DNA of 64,000 bases from G963664115 sp965216035 (GTDB taxonomy: Bacteria > Acidobacteriota > Terriglobia > 20CM-2-55-15): assembly GCA_965216035.1 (NCBI GenBank), contig CBDCFM010000021.1, positions 496,001 through 560,000 on the forward strand, written 5' to 3'. Positions 25,161 through 34,913 of this stretch are shown piece by piece. The translations under genes were made by a program, and so were the position numbers. Within the stretch, counting starts at the first letter, position 1, and each line of letters begins with the position of its first letter. Below the pieces are notes generated by a model, which was not told where the DNA came from, did not search any database, and saw nothing but the letters and a program-made list of their open reading frames with translations.

Positions 25161-26809
25161 TCGAGACTGTAACGGCGGTGCTCTTAGTTGCGGGACTCGG
25201 GTTCGGGCTCGGACACGGCGATCGGCCGGCTCCACACAGCAGCGGTACACGATCTCCTGTGCTTGGGATGAACGGGATGGTCGCGACGAGCCAGCCCCTG
25301 GCGTCGGGCGCTGCGCTGACAGTTTTGCAGGAAGGCGGCAATGCCGTCGATGCAGCGATAACGGCCGCTGCGGTCCTCAACGTTGTCGAACCGCCGATGA
25401 CGGGTGTTGGTGGCGACATGTTCGCTCTCGTGTACATCCAGGAAGATGGGAAACTGACTGCACTCAACGGTAGCGGATGGGCCGGATCGAAGGCAACGAT
25501 CGATCACTTCAAGTCGCGGAACTTCAACCTCATTCCAGATGGGATGGCTTCTGTTTCGGTCCCAGGTGCGGTTGCGGGCTGGTTCAAACTTCACTCGCGC
25601 TACGGCAAACTGCCCATGACCCGCCTTCTCGAGCCCGCCATCGGATACGCCGAAAATGGATTTCCTGTATCGGAAATCATAGCGGGTCAGTGGCAGGATT
25701 CTGAGGAAAAACTTCGCGAGAATGATGCCGCAGCCGCCACCTTCCTGATCGATGGACGGGCGCCGCGACATGGCGAGGTGTTTCGATCCCCCGACATTGC
25801 CAAAACATTCAACCTGCTGGCCGACGCGGGTCGCGATGCGTTCTACAAAGGCGAGATCGCACGGAAGATAGTGGCAACGTCGGACGCGCTCGGCGGATGC
25901 CTCACCGTGACCGACTTCGCGGAATTCGACGCCCAGTGGGTGGAGCCGGTGTCAACAAACTATCGTGGATACGATGTATACGAACTGGGGCCAAACACAC
26001 AAGGCGTCACCGCCCTCGAGATGCTCAACATTCTGGAAGGCTTCGACCTGAAAGCGTTGGGGCACAATTCGGTGGACTACATTCACACCTTGACCGAGGC
26101 CAAGAAGCTGGCCTTCGCGGATCGCGATTTCTTCATTGCCGATCCCGATCATGTGGATGTGCCCATCGAAAGGCTGATCTCAAAGGAATACGGACGCGGA
26201 CGCAAAACCCAGATCGATCCCGACAGGGCTCAGCCGCAGGTCGCACCGGGGATTTCCGAAGCCGGCGACACAGTGTACCTGAGCGTAGTTGACGGCGATC
26301 GGAACGCGGTATCCTTCATCAACAGCCTGTTCTTCTCCTTCGGATCGGGAGTCGTAGCGGAGGGCACGGGTATTGCGCTCCACAACCGGGGTGGATCGTA
26401 TTCTCTGGACCCGGCGCACTCCAACCGTCTTGCTCCAAGAAAACGCCCGTTCCATACGCTGGTGCCGGCGATGATCCTCAAGGACGGTCAGCCGTTCTTC
26501 TCATTCGGTGTGATGGGAGGAGACATGCAGCCCCAGGGACATGCTCAAGTTGTTGCGAACATCATCGATTTCGGAATGGACGCGCAACACGCCGGGGAAG
26601 CCCCACGCTTCCGTCACTCCAGCGAAGGCCTGGCTCTGGAATCTGCTATTGATGGAGAGGTGCGCTTTGGCCTGGCCCGCAAGGGCCATTCGGTTATCGA
26701 CCAGCCCGGTGCGTTCGGGGGTTATCAGGGTATACTGATTGATCCCGAAACCGGCGTGTTGATGGGAGGCTCCGATCCACGAAAAGACGGCCTGGCCCTG
26801 GGTTGGTAA
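25148..26809 (+). CDS. Gamma-glutamyltransferase family protein, paralogue 2
   Basis: The 553-residue protein has a short hydrophobic N-terminus (ETVTAVLLVAGLGFGL) suggesting export. The gamma-glutamyltransferase motifs are LQEGGNAVDAAITAAAVLNV, TGVGGDMFALVYI, SVPGAVAGW and the processing site AGDTVYLSVVD with presumed nucleophile Thr375. PRKRPFHTLVPA and the C-terminal SDPRKDGLALGW follow. It shares the order of motifs with paralogue 1 at 678, and both sit behind kinase stubs. It is followed by what looks like a kinase 3' end. Confidence 0.9.
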   Translation: MEILIETVTAVLLVAGLGFGLGHGDRPAPHSSGTRSPVLGMNGMVATSQPLASGAALTVLQEGGNAVDAAITAAAVLNVVEPPMTGVGGDMFALVYIQEDGKLTALNGSGWAGSKATIDHFKSRNFNLIPDGMASVSVPGAVAGWFKLHSRYGKLPMTRLLEPAIGYAENGFPVSEIIAGQWQDSEEKLRENDAAAATFLIDGRAPRHGEVFRSPDIAKTFNLLADAGRDAFYKGEIARKIVATSDALGGCLTVTDFAEFDAQWVEPVSTNYRGYDVYELGPNTQGVTALEMLNILEGFDLKALGHNSVDYIHTLTEAKKLAFADRDFFIADPDHVDVPIERLISKEYGRGRKTQIDPDRAQPQVAPGISEAGDTVYLSVVDGDRNAVSFINSLFFSFGSGVVAEGTGIALHNRGGSYSLDPAHSNRLAPRKRPFHTLVPAMILKDGQPFFSFGVMGGDMQPQGHAQVVANIIDFGMDAQHAGEAPRFRHSSEGLALESAIDGEVRFGLARKGHSVIDQPGAFGGYQGILIDPETGVLMGGSDPRKDGLALGW

Positions 26810-26850
26810 TGTCAACGGATCAGGCCCCACATGAAAGTCCGCTCGGTTAA

Positions 26851-26976
26851 TACCTGTACCGGCAACGGCCTCTGGCGCTGAAACCTGCTGCGGGAACGCT
26901 CGAGGGGCAATGCACCCACTTGATCATGCCCCAGAATGGGTCTGAAGAACTTGAAGAACGGTTGCCGGCGCTATGA
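26851..26976 (+). pseudogene. Probable serine/threonine kinase 3' end
   Basis: An open frame ends LIMPQNGSEELEERLPAL at TGA 26974-26976. It lines up with the VVLNWFEELKERVPVP end at 12774 and with the C-terminus usual in kinases of this group, with Trp-Phe replaced by Gly-Ser. It begins just 41 bp after the transferase stop. With the stub at 25056 it would place paralogue 2 inside a gutted kinase gene. The match is short. Confidence 0.45.
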
Positions 26977-27046
26977 AATCCATGATCACCGCCCACCCCG
27001 TCCTCTTCTAGATCAGCAACATTTGCAACTTCTGAGATGACGTCAT

Positions 27047-27529
27047 ATGCCTGAGACGCTGTCATCCCGAACACGGAAACGACTGAACATCCAGGGACTT
27101 ACAGATGTCAGCGATGACGTGCTGGCCCCCCTGGCACCATGGCTCCGCATGGCCTTTGGCGGGTGCGCTTTGCTGGCGGCACTTGGAACCGTACTGGCGT
27201 CTCCCACGATCTTGTGGATTCTAGCCCCCATTGCGGCCTTGGCTGCTCTTTTCCCCGTGCACCCGTTCGACCTCATCTACAACCACGGCATCCGCCACCG
27301 GGGGGGGACCGGACCGCTGCCTAAGCGCCAGGCGCCGACACGTTTTGCCTGCGGTGTCGGTGTGGTCTGGTTGGTCGCCACGGCCCTGGCGTTTCAATCC
27401 GGCTACCTGATTTCCGGCTACGTGTTGGGAGGCGCCTTGACGGGCATAGCACTGCTTGTGTCCACGACGGATATCTGCATTCCATCTATGATTTACAATG
27501 CAGTCTTTCTCCGCACAAAGGCAGGATAA
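27047..27529 (+). CDS. DUF4395-like membrane protein
   Basis: The 160-residue protein has about four hydrophobic segments (MAFGGCALLAALGTVL; LWILAPIAALAALF; FACGVGVVWLVATALAF; LGGALTGIALLVSTTD). A conserved HPFDLIYNHGIRH loop and a C-terminal TDICIPSMIYN resemble DUF4395 proteins. It is an inner-membrane protein of unknown role, standing alone after the kinase remnant. Confidence 0.6.
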   Translation: MPETLSSRTRKRLNIQGLTDVSDDVLAPLAPWLRMAFGGCALLAALGTVLASPTILWILAPIAALAALFPVHPFDLIYNHGIRHRGGTGPLPKRQAPTRFACGVGVVWLVATALAFQSGYLISGYVLGGALTGIALLVSTTDICIPSMIYNAVFLRTKAG

Positions 27530-27933
27530 GGCATTGTTGACGGCGGTAGAACCCTCGGGGTGCTGGAGTGTCCGAGCGTTCGCAACCCTCTCAAGCGCCG
27601 CACCCTTTGTCGGTAGTTGACCTTTGCCTCAAAAGGCCGAAGGCGGGTGCATTTCTAAGGTGTCGGGTCTGAAGTGTTGGGGTGAAGGGGGCCTGGCCAA
27701 CCAACCGAAAGGCCTTCTTCGCGAGGGTCAGCCAGGCATGGGACCGCGCTAATCCTTTGATGAAGATGTGGGCGCGCCCAGTTGCATATTATCCCTGAAT
27801 GTAGGGCTGAACAAGGAAAACCGAACAGGCTGAAAGTTGAATCGACCTACCTCGATCCTCGGCCTCGGCGTCTGGTCTGCTTGAGTGAAGCATCGCCAGA
27901 TCGCACTATTCCACACCGGAAGAGGAGGCGAGA
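27530..27933. other. No gene seen
   Basis: Nothing recognisable was found on either strand in this ~400-bp stretch. An AGGAGG ribosome-binding site at its end belongs to the next gene. Confidence 0.5.
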
Positions 27934-28146
27934 GTGACACCGGCGACTCCGTACTTCCCGCTCATCGAGTGCGACTCGTGCCGGCGCCTGCAAAGACACA
28001 CGCCGTGCGGAACCGCCGAGGTTCCTGAGTACTCGTTCAATCAGGATGTGGGCCGGTCTGCCGATACGGGTCGGGTCATCACAGTAGAACTGTGGCGTTG
28101 CCTCGAGTGTGGCAACGAGAGGGTCTACGGAATCTGGTGGGCTTGA
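27934..28146 (+). CDS. Small zinc-ribbon protein
   Basis: The 70-residue protein has two CxxC knuckles, CDSCRRLQRHTPCG near the N-terminus and WRCLECGNERVYG near the C-terminus, about 45 residues apart. This is a pattern of a treble-clef or zinc-ribbon fold. It starts with GTG 27934 seven bases after AGGAGG. It is probably a nucleic-acid- or protein-binding accessory. No family name can be given. Confidence 0.65.
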   Translation: MTPATPYFPLIECDSCRRLQRHTPCGTAEVPEYSFNQDVGRSADTGRVITVELWRCLECGNERVYGIWWA

Positions 28147-28332
28147 CGTCATTCATAGCCGCAGGGATGGAAGGAGGCTATGCCAGACGCTAAAGGCGCC
28201 GTGACGAGTGCCTGTGCGTCGGGTCACACCGTGGTGCTTCGCGTGGGAAAACGGCCCCGACAGTGGGGTCATACACCTTGAGTCGACAGTCCCTTCGGAA
28301 TCCGTCGGGCACACGAAGCGGAGACGCGGCCT

Positions 28333-29199
28333 CTACCTGGCCACGCCCCCGACACCGCCCGCAGGATTCCGGATAGTGCTGTTGAAGGAATCCACTTCAT
28401 CCACCGGGGCGCAGGGTTCTTCCAGAATCCCGTACCACCCGTCATAGGTCATGACGTCCTTCGGTGCCAACCTGAAGAGCTTCCGCTCGCTCTCCCACGG
28501 TGCTTCATACGTTTGCGGGTCGGTCAGTGTCATGGTCAGTTCCAGGGTTTCCGCATCCACCCGCCGGTAGCGTTCCTGGAGCTTCATCTGATCACTGTGG
28601 GGATAACCGAAATGGTCGACCCAGCTTCTCGGGTCGAAACCCGTCGTGTCTACGATCAGCGTATCTGCTTCCCATCGGCCAACCGAGTATCCGTACCAGC
28701 GCGGGAGGTCGGGGTCGGAGGGAATCTGTCTTCCGTCCAACCAGATTTCACGCCACTGACGCGTCCATGAAAAGAACTGGAATATCCGGTCCGAAGTCTG
28801 CACCCACTCGATAGGATTCGGATATAGCAGCGCCCGGGTCAAACCGTAGGGATTGCAGAACCCGGCGGGATCGTTGCCCACACCGGGTGGGACGGCCCTG
28901 CGGCGGCCGATGTGCTCTTCTTCTGCGTAAATAATCGCTTCATCACTGCCCAGATAACGTCCGTACGAGGGCCTGTTGCGGTTGAACTGCCCCTCACCCT
29001 CGGGAGTCATCTGCGGCACCTCGTTGCCAAAGCCGCGGTCGCCGCACCCCGGGCACACTCCGCCACCGCCCCAGTACTGCGCGTTGCGACTCCAGATTCC
29101 TGACAGGTCGTGGGGGTCAGATTGCCGGGCGAGGGTTTCCGGCGAACACGTCAGAACAGCCACCACAGCGATGGCCCAGCCGACGAGCGAATTACGCAT
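28333..29199 (-). CDS. Exported protein related to the GDPDLQG family
   Basis: The 288-residue protein has a signal peptide (MRNSLVGWAIAVVAVLTCSP). It follows the layout of the exported family seen at 11312 and 57344: HDLSGIWSRNAQYW near the N-terminus, FCNPYGLTRALLYPNPIEWV, then GYSVGRWEADTLIVDTTGFD and LTDPQTYEAPW. An extra VCPGCGDRGFGNE segment with two Cys is present. Function unknown. A DUF6152-type gene lies upstream on the same strand, the same pairing as at 56779-57344. Confidence 0.75.
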   Translation of the reverse strand: MRNSLVGWAIAVVAVLTCSPETLARQSDPHDLSGIWSRNAQYWGGGGVCPGCGDRGFGNEVPQMTPEGEGQFNRNRPSYGRYLGSDEAIIYAEEEHIGRRRAVPPGVGNDPAGFCNPYGLTRALLYPNPIEWVQTSDRIFQFFSWTRQWREIWLDGRQIPSDPDLPRWYGYSVGRWEADTLIVDTTGFDPRSWVDHFGYPHSDQMKLQERYRRVDAETLELTMTLTDPQTYEAPWESERKLFRLAPKDVMTYDGWYGILEEPCAPVDEVDSFNSTIRNPAGGVGGVAR

Positions 29200-29395
29200 T
29201 CTAAAACTCCTCTGACGTCTTGTTTGAACGGAACTGGCTCCGGCTTACGGGCAGTCTCCCCGGAGGTAAGCACCGCGGCAGCGTCTGCAGGGTGCCGTTA
29301 TCGTTGGTGAACCCGCCAGACCACGGTCTGGAAGGCCCAGAGACGACTTTGTGCTGCCGGCCTCGCAAGCGATACAGCGCTGTCGGACACGGGCG

Positions 29396-29845
29396 TTATG
29401 GGTTCTCCGGGAGTCTTTCCGGGAGCTCCTGCCTTCTCTCCAGTAAGATCTGCTCACCGTTCTCGTTCAGAATCCTCGAGGCCACTCCGACGGTCGTCCC
29501 GGCCTTGGATGGGAACAGAATGATGGTGATCGGGGTCCCCGGCTCCAGGGCTTCCATAGATCGCCTCCGGCTCCAGCCGTTTCTCGCCAGATTGGAGGGA
29601 TTCGTCAGCTCGGCGGCCCAATGAACCGAATCGCCGCGCTCGTCCGTCACGTTGAACAAGAGTTGAGCGTGGGGATTCGTGAACCGGAACTCCGTTACGA
29701 TGGCCGCGAAGGTAAGCGGATTTTCGTGGTCGTAAGAGACGTTGGTACCGTGATGACCGAGACCCGGGATCGAAATGAGACCTAGAGCCGCCGTCAGAGA
29801 GATAAAGGTCCAGGTTTGTTGCGTCACTTTCAGACCTCCAAACAT
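29396..29845 (-). CDS. DUF6152-like exported protein
   Basis: The 149-residue protein has a signal peptide (TFISLTAALGLISIPGLGHH) directly followed by HHGTNVSYDHENPLTFAAIV and FRFTNPHAQLLFNVTD. This is the HH...E(G)xVxxxxxxNPH pattern of DUF6152 proteins, which are small beta-barrel domains likely in the periplasm. The ortholog-like gene at 56779 has the same order. It precedes the exported gene at 28333 on the same strand and may share its transcript. Confidence 0.75.
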   Translation of the reverse strand: MFGGLKVTQQTWTFISLTAALGLISIPGLGHHGTNVSYDHENPLTFAAIVTEFRFTNPHAQLLFNVTDERGDSVHWAAELTNPSNLARNGWSRRRSMEALEPGTPITIILFPSKAGTTVGVASRILNENGEQILLERRQELPERLPENP

Positions 29846-30264
29846 GATACCTCCAACCGGGAATGCCAGGTTCCATCAAAGGATAGTCGAAATAAGAGCA
29901 TTGTCAACCGCAGCCGCGGAGCTCGGACATGTACCTATGGTGGCGGATGTCGTCGCCTAGCTGCTGTGACAACTGATCTAAACAGGGCGTTTCTCGCTGT
30001 CCTGTTGGGTCGTTCGTTCGGACGTGACAGTGTTTTCGCCGATCAATCCCGCCTCTTATATTCTTACCCCGGTTTCCGGAGCCCATTTCGGGATTCACCT
30101 CAGTCATGAAATCCCCCACGCCACCCGGCCATGACACGCTCAGAAGTTCACCTATTCGATCGAACAGAAGAATCCCAAAAACCCGTGGCACAGTGATACA
30201 TTCTTGAAAAGAATGGCTGTCCAAATTTTTTCCCACATAACGAATCACAAGGACTCGAGCCGTC
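29846..30264. other. Divergent intergenic region
   Basis: This ~420-bp stretch separates the minus-strand exported genes from the plus-strand sulfite-dehydrogenase genes and must hold both promoters. No operator palindrome or RNA was recognised. Confidence 0.4.
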
Positions 30265-31596
30265 ATGAGGAAGCAACGGAGTCTCTTTGAGCTGCGTCCA
30301 AACCCGGAAGATGCCGACCTGACGATCCCGGGACGCGGAGCGGCTCGAATAACCCGTCGTGGCTTTTTGAACGGGGGATTGACCGCGGTGGCTATGACAC
30401 TGGGAGGTCGCATTCCCTATTCAAGGCACATCCGGTCGGGAATGGTTCCAGAAGTGCTGGCGCAGGAGAATCGAACGGCGCTGATCGAGAGGAGGGAGGG
30501 GTTGGACGGACTGGACGAAAAGGACCTCGTGGTTCTAAACGAACGTCCGCTCGGCGCTGAAGCCCGTCCCCGCGATCTGGACGATTCGGTCACACCCACT
30601 CGCTACCACTATGTTCGCAACAACGGAAATCTGTCTGCAATGGCCAGGCAAATGGACAGTACGGGATACCGGCTTGTAATCGACGGTGAGGTCGAACGCC
30701 GGCTGGAACTATCCCTGGACGATCTGAAGGCAGACTTTCCGACGCACAGCTGGAACCTTCAACTGGAATGCGGGGGGAATGGTCGTGCTGGCTTTGAACC
30801 CAGCCCAAGTGGCATGCAATGGACAGTCGGGGCAGTGGCATGTGCGCGTTGGACTGGCGTGAGCCTGGCCGATGTGTTGAATGCCGCAGGTGTCGGTCCC
30901 ACCGCAATCTATACCGCGCATCACTCCGACGACGTTCACCTCAGCGGCAATCCGGAGCTTGAAACAATTTCCAGAGGCATTCCAATCTCGAAGGCTCTGA
31001 ATCCCTACAATCTGTTGGCCTGGGAAATGAACGGGGCACCCCTGCCTCCGGTCCATGGGTTTCCTCTCAGACTGATCATCCCGGGTTGGCCTGGGTCGGC
31101 TTCGGCAAAGTGGCTCAGCCGTATTTCGCTTCGGGACCGCATTCACGATGGGAGAGGAATGACCGGGTATTCCTACCGCATCAATAGAAATCCGGTCCGT
31201 CCGGGCACGGACGTTGCAGAAGAAGATATGGACATCATCCAATCGATGCCGGTGAAATCCGTTATTACGAGACCGGACTCGGGCGTGGAGCTCCCGCTCG
31301 GTCAAGGGCTGAGAGTACGTGGCCATGCGTGGGCCGGTGATAGGGAAGTGAATCGTGTCGATCTCAGTCACGACTTCGGGCAGACGTGGCATGAAGCACG
31401 GCTCGAAGCACCGGCCAATCCCTACGCCTGGCAGCATTGGCAAATCGAGTTGCGTCTACCGATACGGGGCTACTACGAAATATGGGCGCGTGCGACAGAC
31501 ACGAACGGCCGATCTCAACCCACCGTCGTTCCCGGATGGAATCCCCGGGGTTACCTGAACAACGCCGTTCATCGGGTTGCGGTTGAGATCGTCTGA
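30265..31596 (+). CDS. SorA-like sulfite dehydrogenase, molybdenum subunit
   Basis: The 443-residue protein has a Tat signal (ITRRGFLNGGLTAVAM). The sulfite-oxidase molybdopterin fold follows, with the metal-binding Cys169 in LECGGNGR, a HSDDVHLSGN segment and PPVHGFPLRLIIPGWPGSASAKWL typical of the Moco domain. A C-terminal dimerisation domain ends in GYLNNAVHRV. Such enzymes oxidise sulfite to sulfate in the periplasm and pass electrons to a c-type cytochrome. The cytochrome gene follows after 15 bp. Confidence 0.9.
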   Translation: MRKQRSLFELRPNPEDADLTIPGRGAARITRRGFLNGGLTAVAMTLGGRIPYSRHIRSGMVPEVLAQENRTALIERREGLDGLDEKDLVVLNERPLGAEARPRDLDDSVTPTRYHYVRNNGNLSAMARQMDSTGYRLVIDGEVERRLELSLDDLKADFPTHSWNLQLECGGNGRAGFEPSPSGMQWTVGAVACARWTGVSLADVLNAAGVGPTAIYTAHHSDDVHLSGNPELETISRGIPISKALNPYNLLAWEMNGAPLPPVHGFPLRLIIPGWPGSASAKWLSRISLRDRIHDGRGMTGYSYRINRNPVRPGTDVAEEDMDIIQSMPVKSVITRPDSGVELPLGQGLRVRGHAWAGDREVNRVDLSHDFGQTWHEARLEAPANPYAWQHWQIELRLPIRGYYEIWARATDTNGRSQPTVVPGWNPRGYLNNAVHRVAVEIV

Positions 31597-31611
31597 CAGG
31601 AGCAGACGGGC

Positions 31612-31944
31612 GTGTTCGACGATGGGAACCGGTACTGGGGAGTGGGTTTGGTGATCTGGCTGATCACCATCGTGCTCATCTTCTCGACTCAGGCGTTCGC
31701 CAAACTGGAGTCCCTTCGATCGGCGGCACAAGATTTGAAACCAGGCGTAGGGAGGGACATTGTCGTCAAACATTGTCTGGTCTGCCACGATGCAACGCTG
31801 GTCACAACACCTCAACTGACGCGGTCCCAGTGGAACCGGGTGATCGAAGAAATGGTCGAGGTACAGGGGATGGAGGAACCGATGCCTGAAGACCGTCAGG
31901 CGATCCTCGAGTATCTGGTTGCGACCCAGGGGCCCGGGTCGTAG
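31612..31944 (+). CDS. SorB-like c-type cytochrome
   Basis: The 110-residue protein starts at GTG 31612 after GACAGGAG. An N-terminal membrane or signal segment (GVGLVIWLITIVLIFSTQAFA) is followed by one heme motif CLVCH at residues 55-59 and a candidate axial Met in MEEPMPE. It is the natural electron acceptor of the molybdenum subunit upstream and forms a two-gene unit with it. Its TAG stop lies inside the left end of the MITE-like repeat. Confidence 0.85.
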   Translation: MFDDGNRYWGVGLVIWLITIVLIFSTQAFAKLESLRSAAQDLKPGVGRDIVVKHCLVCHDATLVTTPQLTRSQWNRVIEEMVEVQGMEEPMPEDRQAILEYLVATQGPGS

Positions 31945-32305
31945 CAGCCCGTGGCAGAAGTCCCGAGGGCCGCGTTACGGCCAAACGGGGCTGGATTCTA
32001 GGAGGCGAAGAAGCGCCGGCCGAAGCCGCGAAGACGAGACAATGCGCATTCATTGGGAGGAGTCGGCGACAACGAAGACGGCCCCGTTTCGCCGTAACCC
32101 TGCGGGCGCAGGGGGGCCACCGACGTATCAAACGGAGGGCCGCAGGCGCCCCACAGGCTTTGTCCGGCATTGGTAAGGCCGGTCTCGATGAAAAGACGGC
32201 GCCCGCGGCCTTGGTTTCAAACCTCGGTGCCCGCTCCTCACTTCGCGCCTGCAACCCGAAGACCCCTGCGCGCGGTCCTCGGGACTTCTGCCACGGGCTG
32301 CTAGA
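31942..32305. repeat. MITE-like element with long terminal inverted repeats (364 bp)
   Basis: The ends are inverted repeats beginning TAGCAGCCCGTGGCAGAAGT and continuing for ~32 bp with one mismatch (31942-31973 and 32274-32305). A second internal inverted pair, TTACGGC...AAACGGGGC at about 31975 and its complement at 32080-32099, would form a further hairpin. No transposase frame is inside. The left repeat supplies the stop codon of the cytochrome gene. It is probably a non-autonomous element mobilised by an IS outside the window. Confidence 0.7.
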
Positions 32306-32450
32306 CTAGTTTCAAAAGGTGGATTGAGGATCGAGTTCGACTGGGATCTGAATTCCATCCCGTTGTCTTTTAACCCAACAATTTTGGAATTCAGATGATC
32401 CCGGACGCGTCTGTGTTTTCTCTGAAGACCCGCGTCCTGGGAGTGCTAGC

Positions 32451-34867
32451 ATGTGTGTGATGCGTCCGACCTTGATTGGTATTCTGCTCGCCACCTCTGC
32501 CTTTGGGCAGCTGACCGCCCGCAATCCCGTCGACGAACTGAAAGACCAGGTGACCGATGCGCTGGCCCTGGCCGGTGTGGCTTTCACCGCCGATCAGGAA
32601 CGGGAGCTGGCCCTCCTGATCGAAGATGACCGTCAGGCGGCGGAAAACCTGTTTGGTGAAACCTGGGATTTCAGCCAGGGGCCGCCCGAGGGGGAGCAGC
32701 AGGATCAGGCCCTGGCCGGCATCCGGTTTATGTATGACGAATTGCGCCGCAAGCTGCCCGCTTACATGTCCGCGGCGCAGAGGGCGGCGTGGGAGAGCTA
32801 CCAGAGTGAGCAGGACGTGGCGTTTTATACGGGGGATGCGGGGAACGCCGGTGCCGGGAGCGGGCGGATTCAACAGATCCGCGTGACGAACAATCCGTTT
32901 AATGTCGAAACGGCCACCGCTAACGGAGCCGGGGGCCTGCATGAAGGCGGCGCGAGAACCGAAGTGATCGAGCGCGGCGGTGTGGGCGCCTATCACGGCA
33001 ATTTCGCGGCAACTTTCCAGGACGAGTCCCTGAACGCCCGAAATCCCTTCGCGGACAACAAACCGCCCTACTATGAACGGACCCTCAACGGCGACATCAG
33101 CGGCCCCATCGTTCAAGACCGCCTCTCATTGAACTTTGCCCTCACCGACAACAGACGGGAGAACGTCGGCACCGTGAAAGCCGAAACACCGGAGGGGCCT
33201 TTCTCGCTGGGTGTCACCCGGCCAGTGAACTACCGATCCTACGACACCCGGGGCGTGCTGCAGCTTGCGGATGCGCATTCGGTGCACATGCGATTCCAGT
33301 ACGCCACCGAGAACAGCGAGAACGAAAACGTCGGCAACTTCAGCCTGCCCGAACGCGCTTCCCGCACCGAGACCCAAGACCACGTGGTCGATCTGCGCGA
33401 AGTCTCCATTCTTTCCGAGCGCACCGTGCACGACCTGCACTTCATATGGCGGAAAGGTCGCAGCGAGCCCATCCCTCAAGCAATGCCCTGGGAATTGTTG
33501 TCAAGGACGCTTTCACCGGAGGGGGTGCGCAGAACCGCGACCTGATCAACGGCAACGAATACGAACTGAACAACCTGATTTACTATGCCGGAGACAACCT
33601 GACGATGCGAAGCGGGTTTCGGGGCTGGCGTCGGAGCGAACGTTCATTGTCGGAAGACAAATTCTTCGGTGAGTTCACGTTTTCGGATCTGGAAAGCTAC
33701 CGGGCGGGAGCACCGCTCAAGTACCGGATCAAATGCTGCGACCCCGCGTTTGATATCAGCGACTCGCACCTGGTTGTTTTCTCGCAGAACGATTTCAAGC
33801 TGACACCGACCTTCACGCTGATGCTGGGGATCCGTTATTTCGTGCAGACCAGTATCACGGACCGGAATAACGTGGATCCACGCATCGGATTTGCCTACGC
33901 GATCGGCAATTCGACGGTGATCCGCGGCGGTGGGGCCATCTTTACGAATCCCTGGAATTTCCGCACTTTGAAGACGTACAGCAAGCTGGACGGACAACGG
34001 CTGTTCGAGACCCAGATCGACAATCCGGGTTGGCCCGATCCGTTCTCATCGGGCAGCATCCGGCCCCCGTCCCGCAACCAGATTGCGCCTGATTTGAGAA
34101 ACTCGTATTTTGCGGTGGTACAACTGCAACTGGAGCAGAGCCTGCCAAACAACCTTTTCGTGACGGTGGCCTACGACAGGAGCCGTGGGATCAAAGCCCA
34201 GCGTGTCCGAGACTTGAACGCGCCGTTTCCGGAAACGGGCCTCCGACCCTTTCCGGACGAAGGCCAGATTGTCCAACTCGAAGGCGGCCTGTCGACCCAT
34301 CAACATTTCAAGGCCACGATGCGGCAGCGTTTCAGCATCTTCAACATTACAGCGGACTATATGTACTACCACGGACTCCACGATCAGCCCAGCACGGGCC
34401 TGAGCCTGCCGGTCGATAGCCGGAATGTCTGGAAGGAGTGGGGACGCACCAACAACCCCTCGCATACGTTCAACGCGAGCTTCAATTCACGCTTGCCGCT
34501 GGACGTCTACATGACCACCGTCATCGGGGCACGGAGCGGCCGGCGGTATACGATCACCACGGGGCGGGACGACAACGGCGATGGCGTGAGCAACGACCGG
34601 CCGGATGGGATCGGTAAGAACACCGAAGTCGGACCGAATTTTTTCGATGTCAGCTTCAATATCTCAAAAGCCATTGAGTTCAGACGTGACGCCCCGGTCG
34701 CCGCAGGCACGGGACCCCGAATGAACGTCTTTGCCAATCTCGGCAACGCCTTTAACAAGACACACCTGGGAACACCCAGCGGCGTGATGACGTCTCCCTT
34801 CTTCCGCCAGTCTTTCAACGCGACCGCACAGCGGCAAATCGAGGCGGGATTGAGATTTCAGTTCTGA
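32451..34867 (+). pseudogene. TonB-dependent-receptor-like outer-membrane protein, one frameshift
   Basis: Two overlapping frames, 32451-33545 and 33446-34867, join into one ~800-residue protein if a single-base indel near 33470-33500 is allowed. The N-terminus has a signal peptide and a helical CpxP/LTxxQ-like domain (FTADQERELALLIEDDRQ). A plug-like segment with GNFAATFQDESLNARNPF and NGDISGPIVQDRLSLNF follows, and then a long beta-barrel ending in NKTHLGTPSG and a terminal Phe. The layout is that of Oar/TonB-type receptors in Acidobacteria. Frameshift or assembly error cannot be separated here. Confidence 0.8.
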
Positions 34868-34913
34868 CGCGGTTGGCGAACCCGGCGCTCGATACGGCAG
34901 CGGGAAACGATGC

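Noticed and set aside
458..26976. Integron-type cassette array
   Set aside because: There is no attC-like recombination site or IntI gene; the only tyrosine recombinase (18994-19466) is a frameshifted, truncated fragment, and cargo edges cut genes.
31612..32176. Protein-coding frame within the MITE-like repeat
   Set aside because: The frame (31919-32176) lies across inverted repeats and has no start context or similarity.
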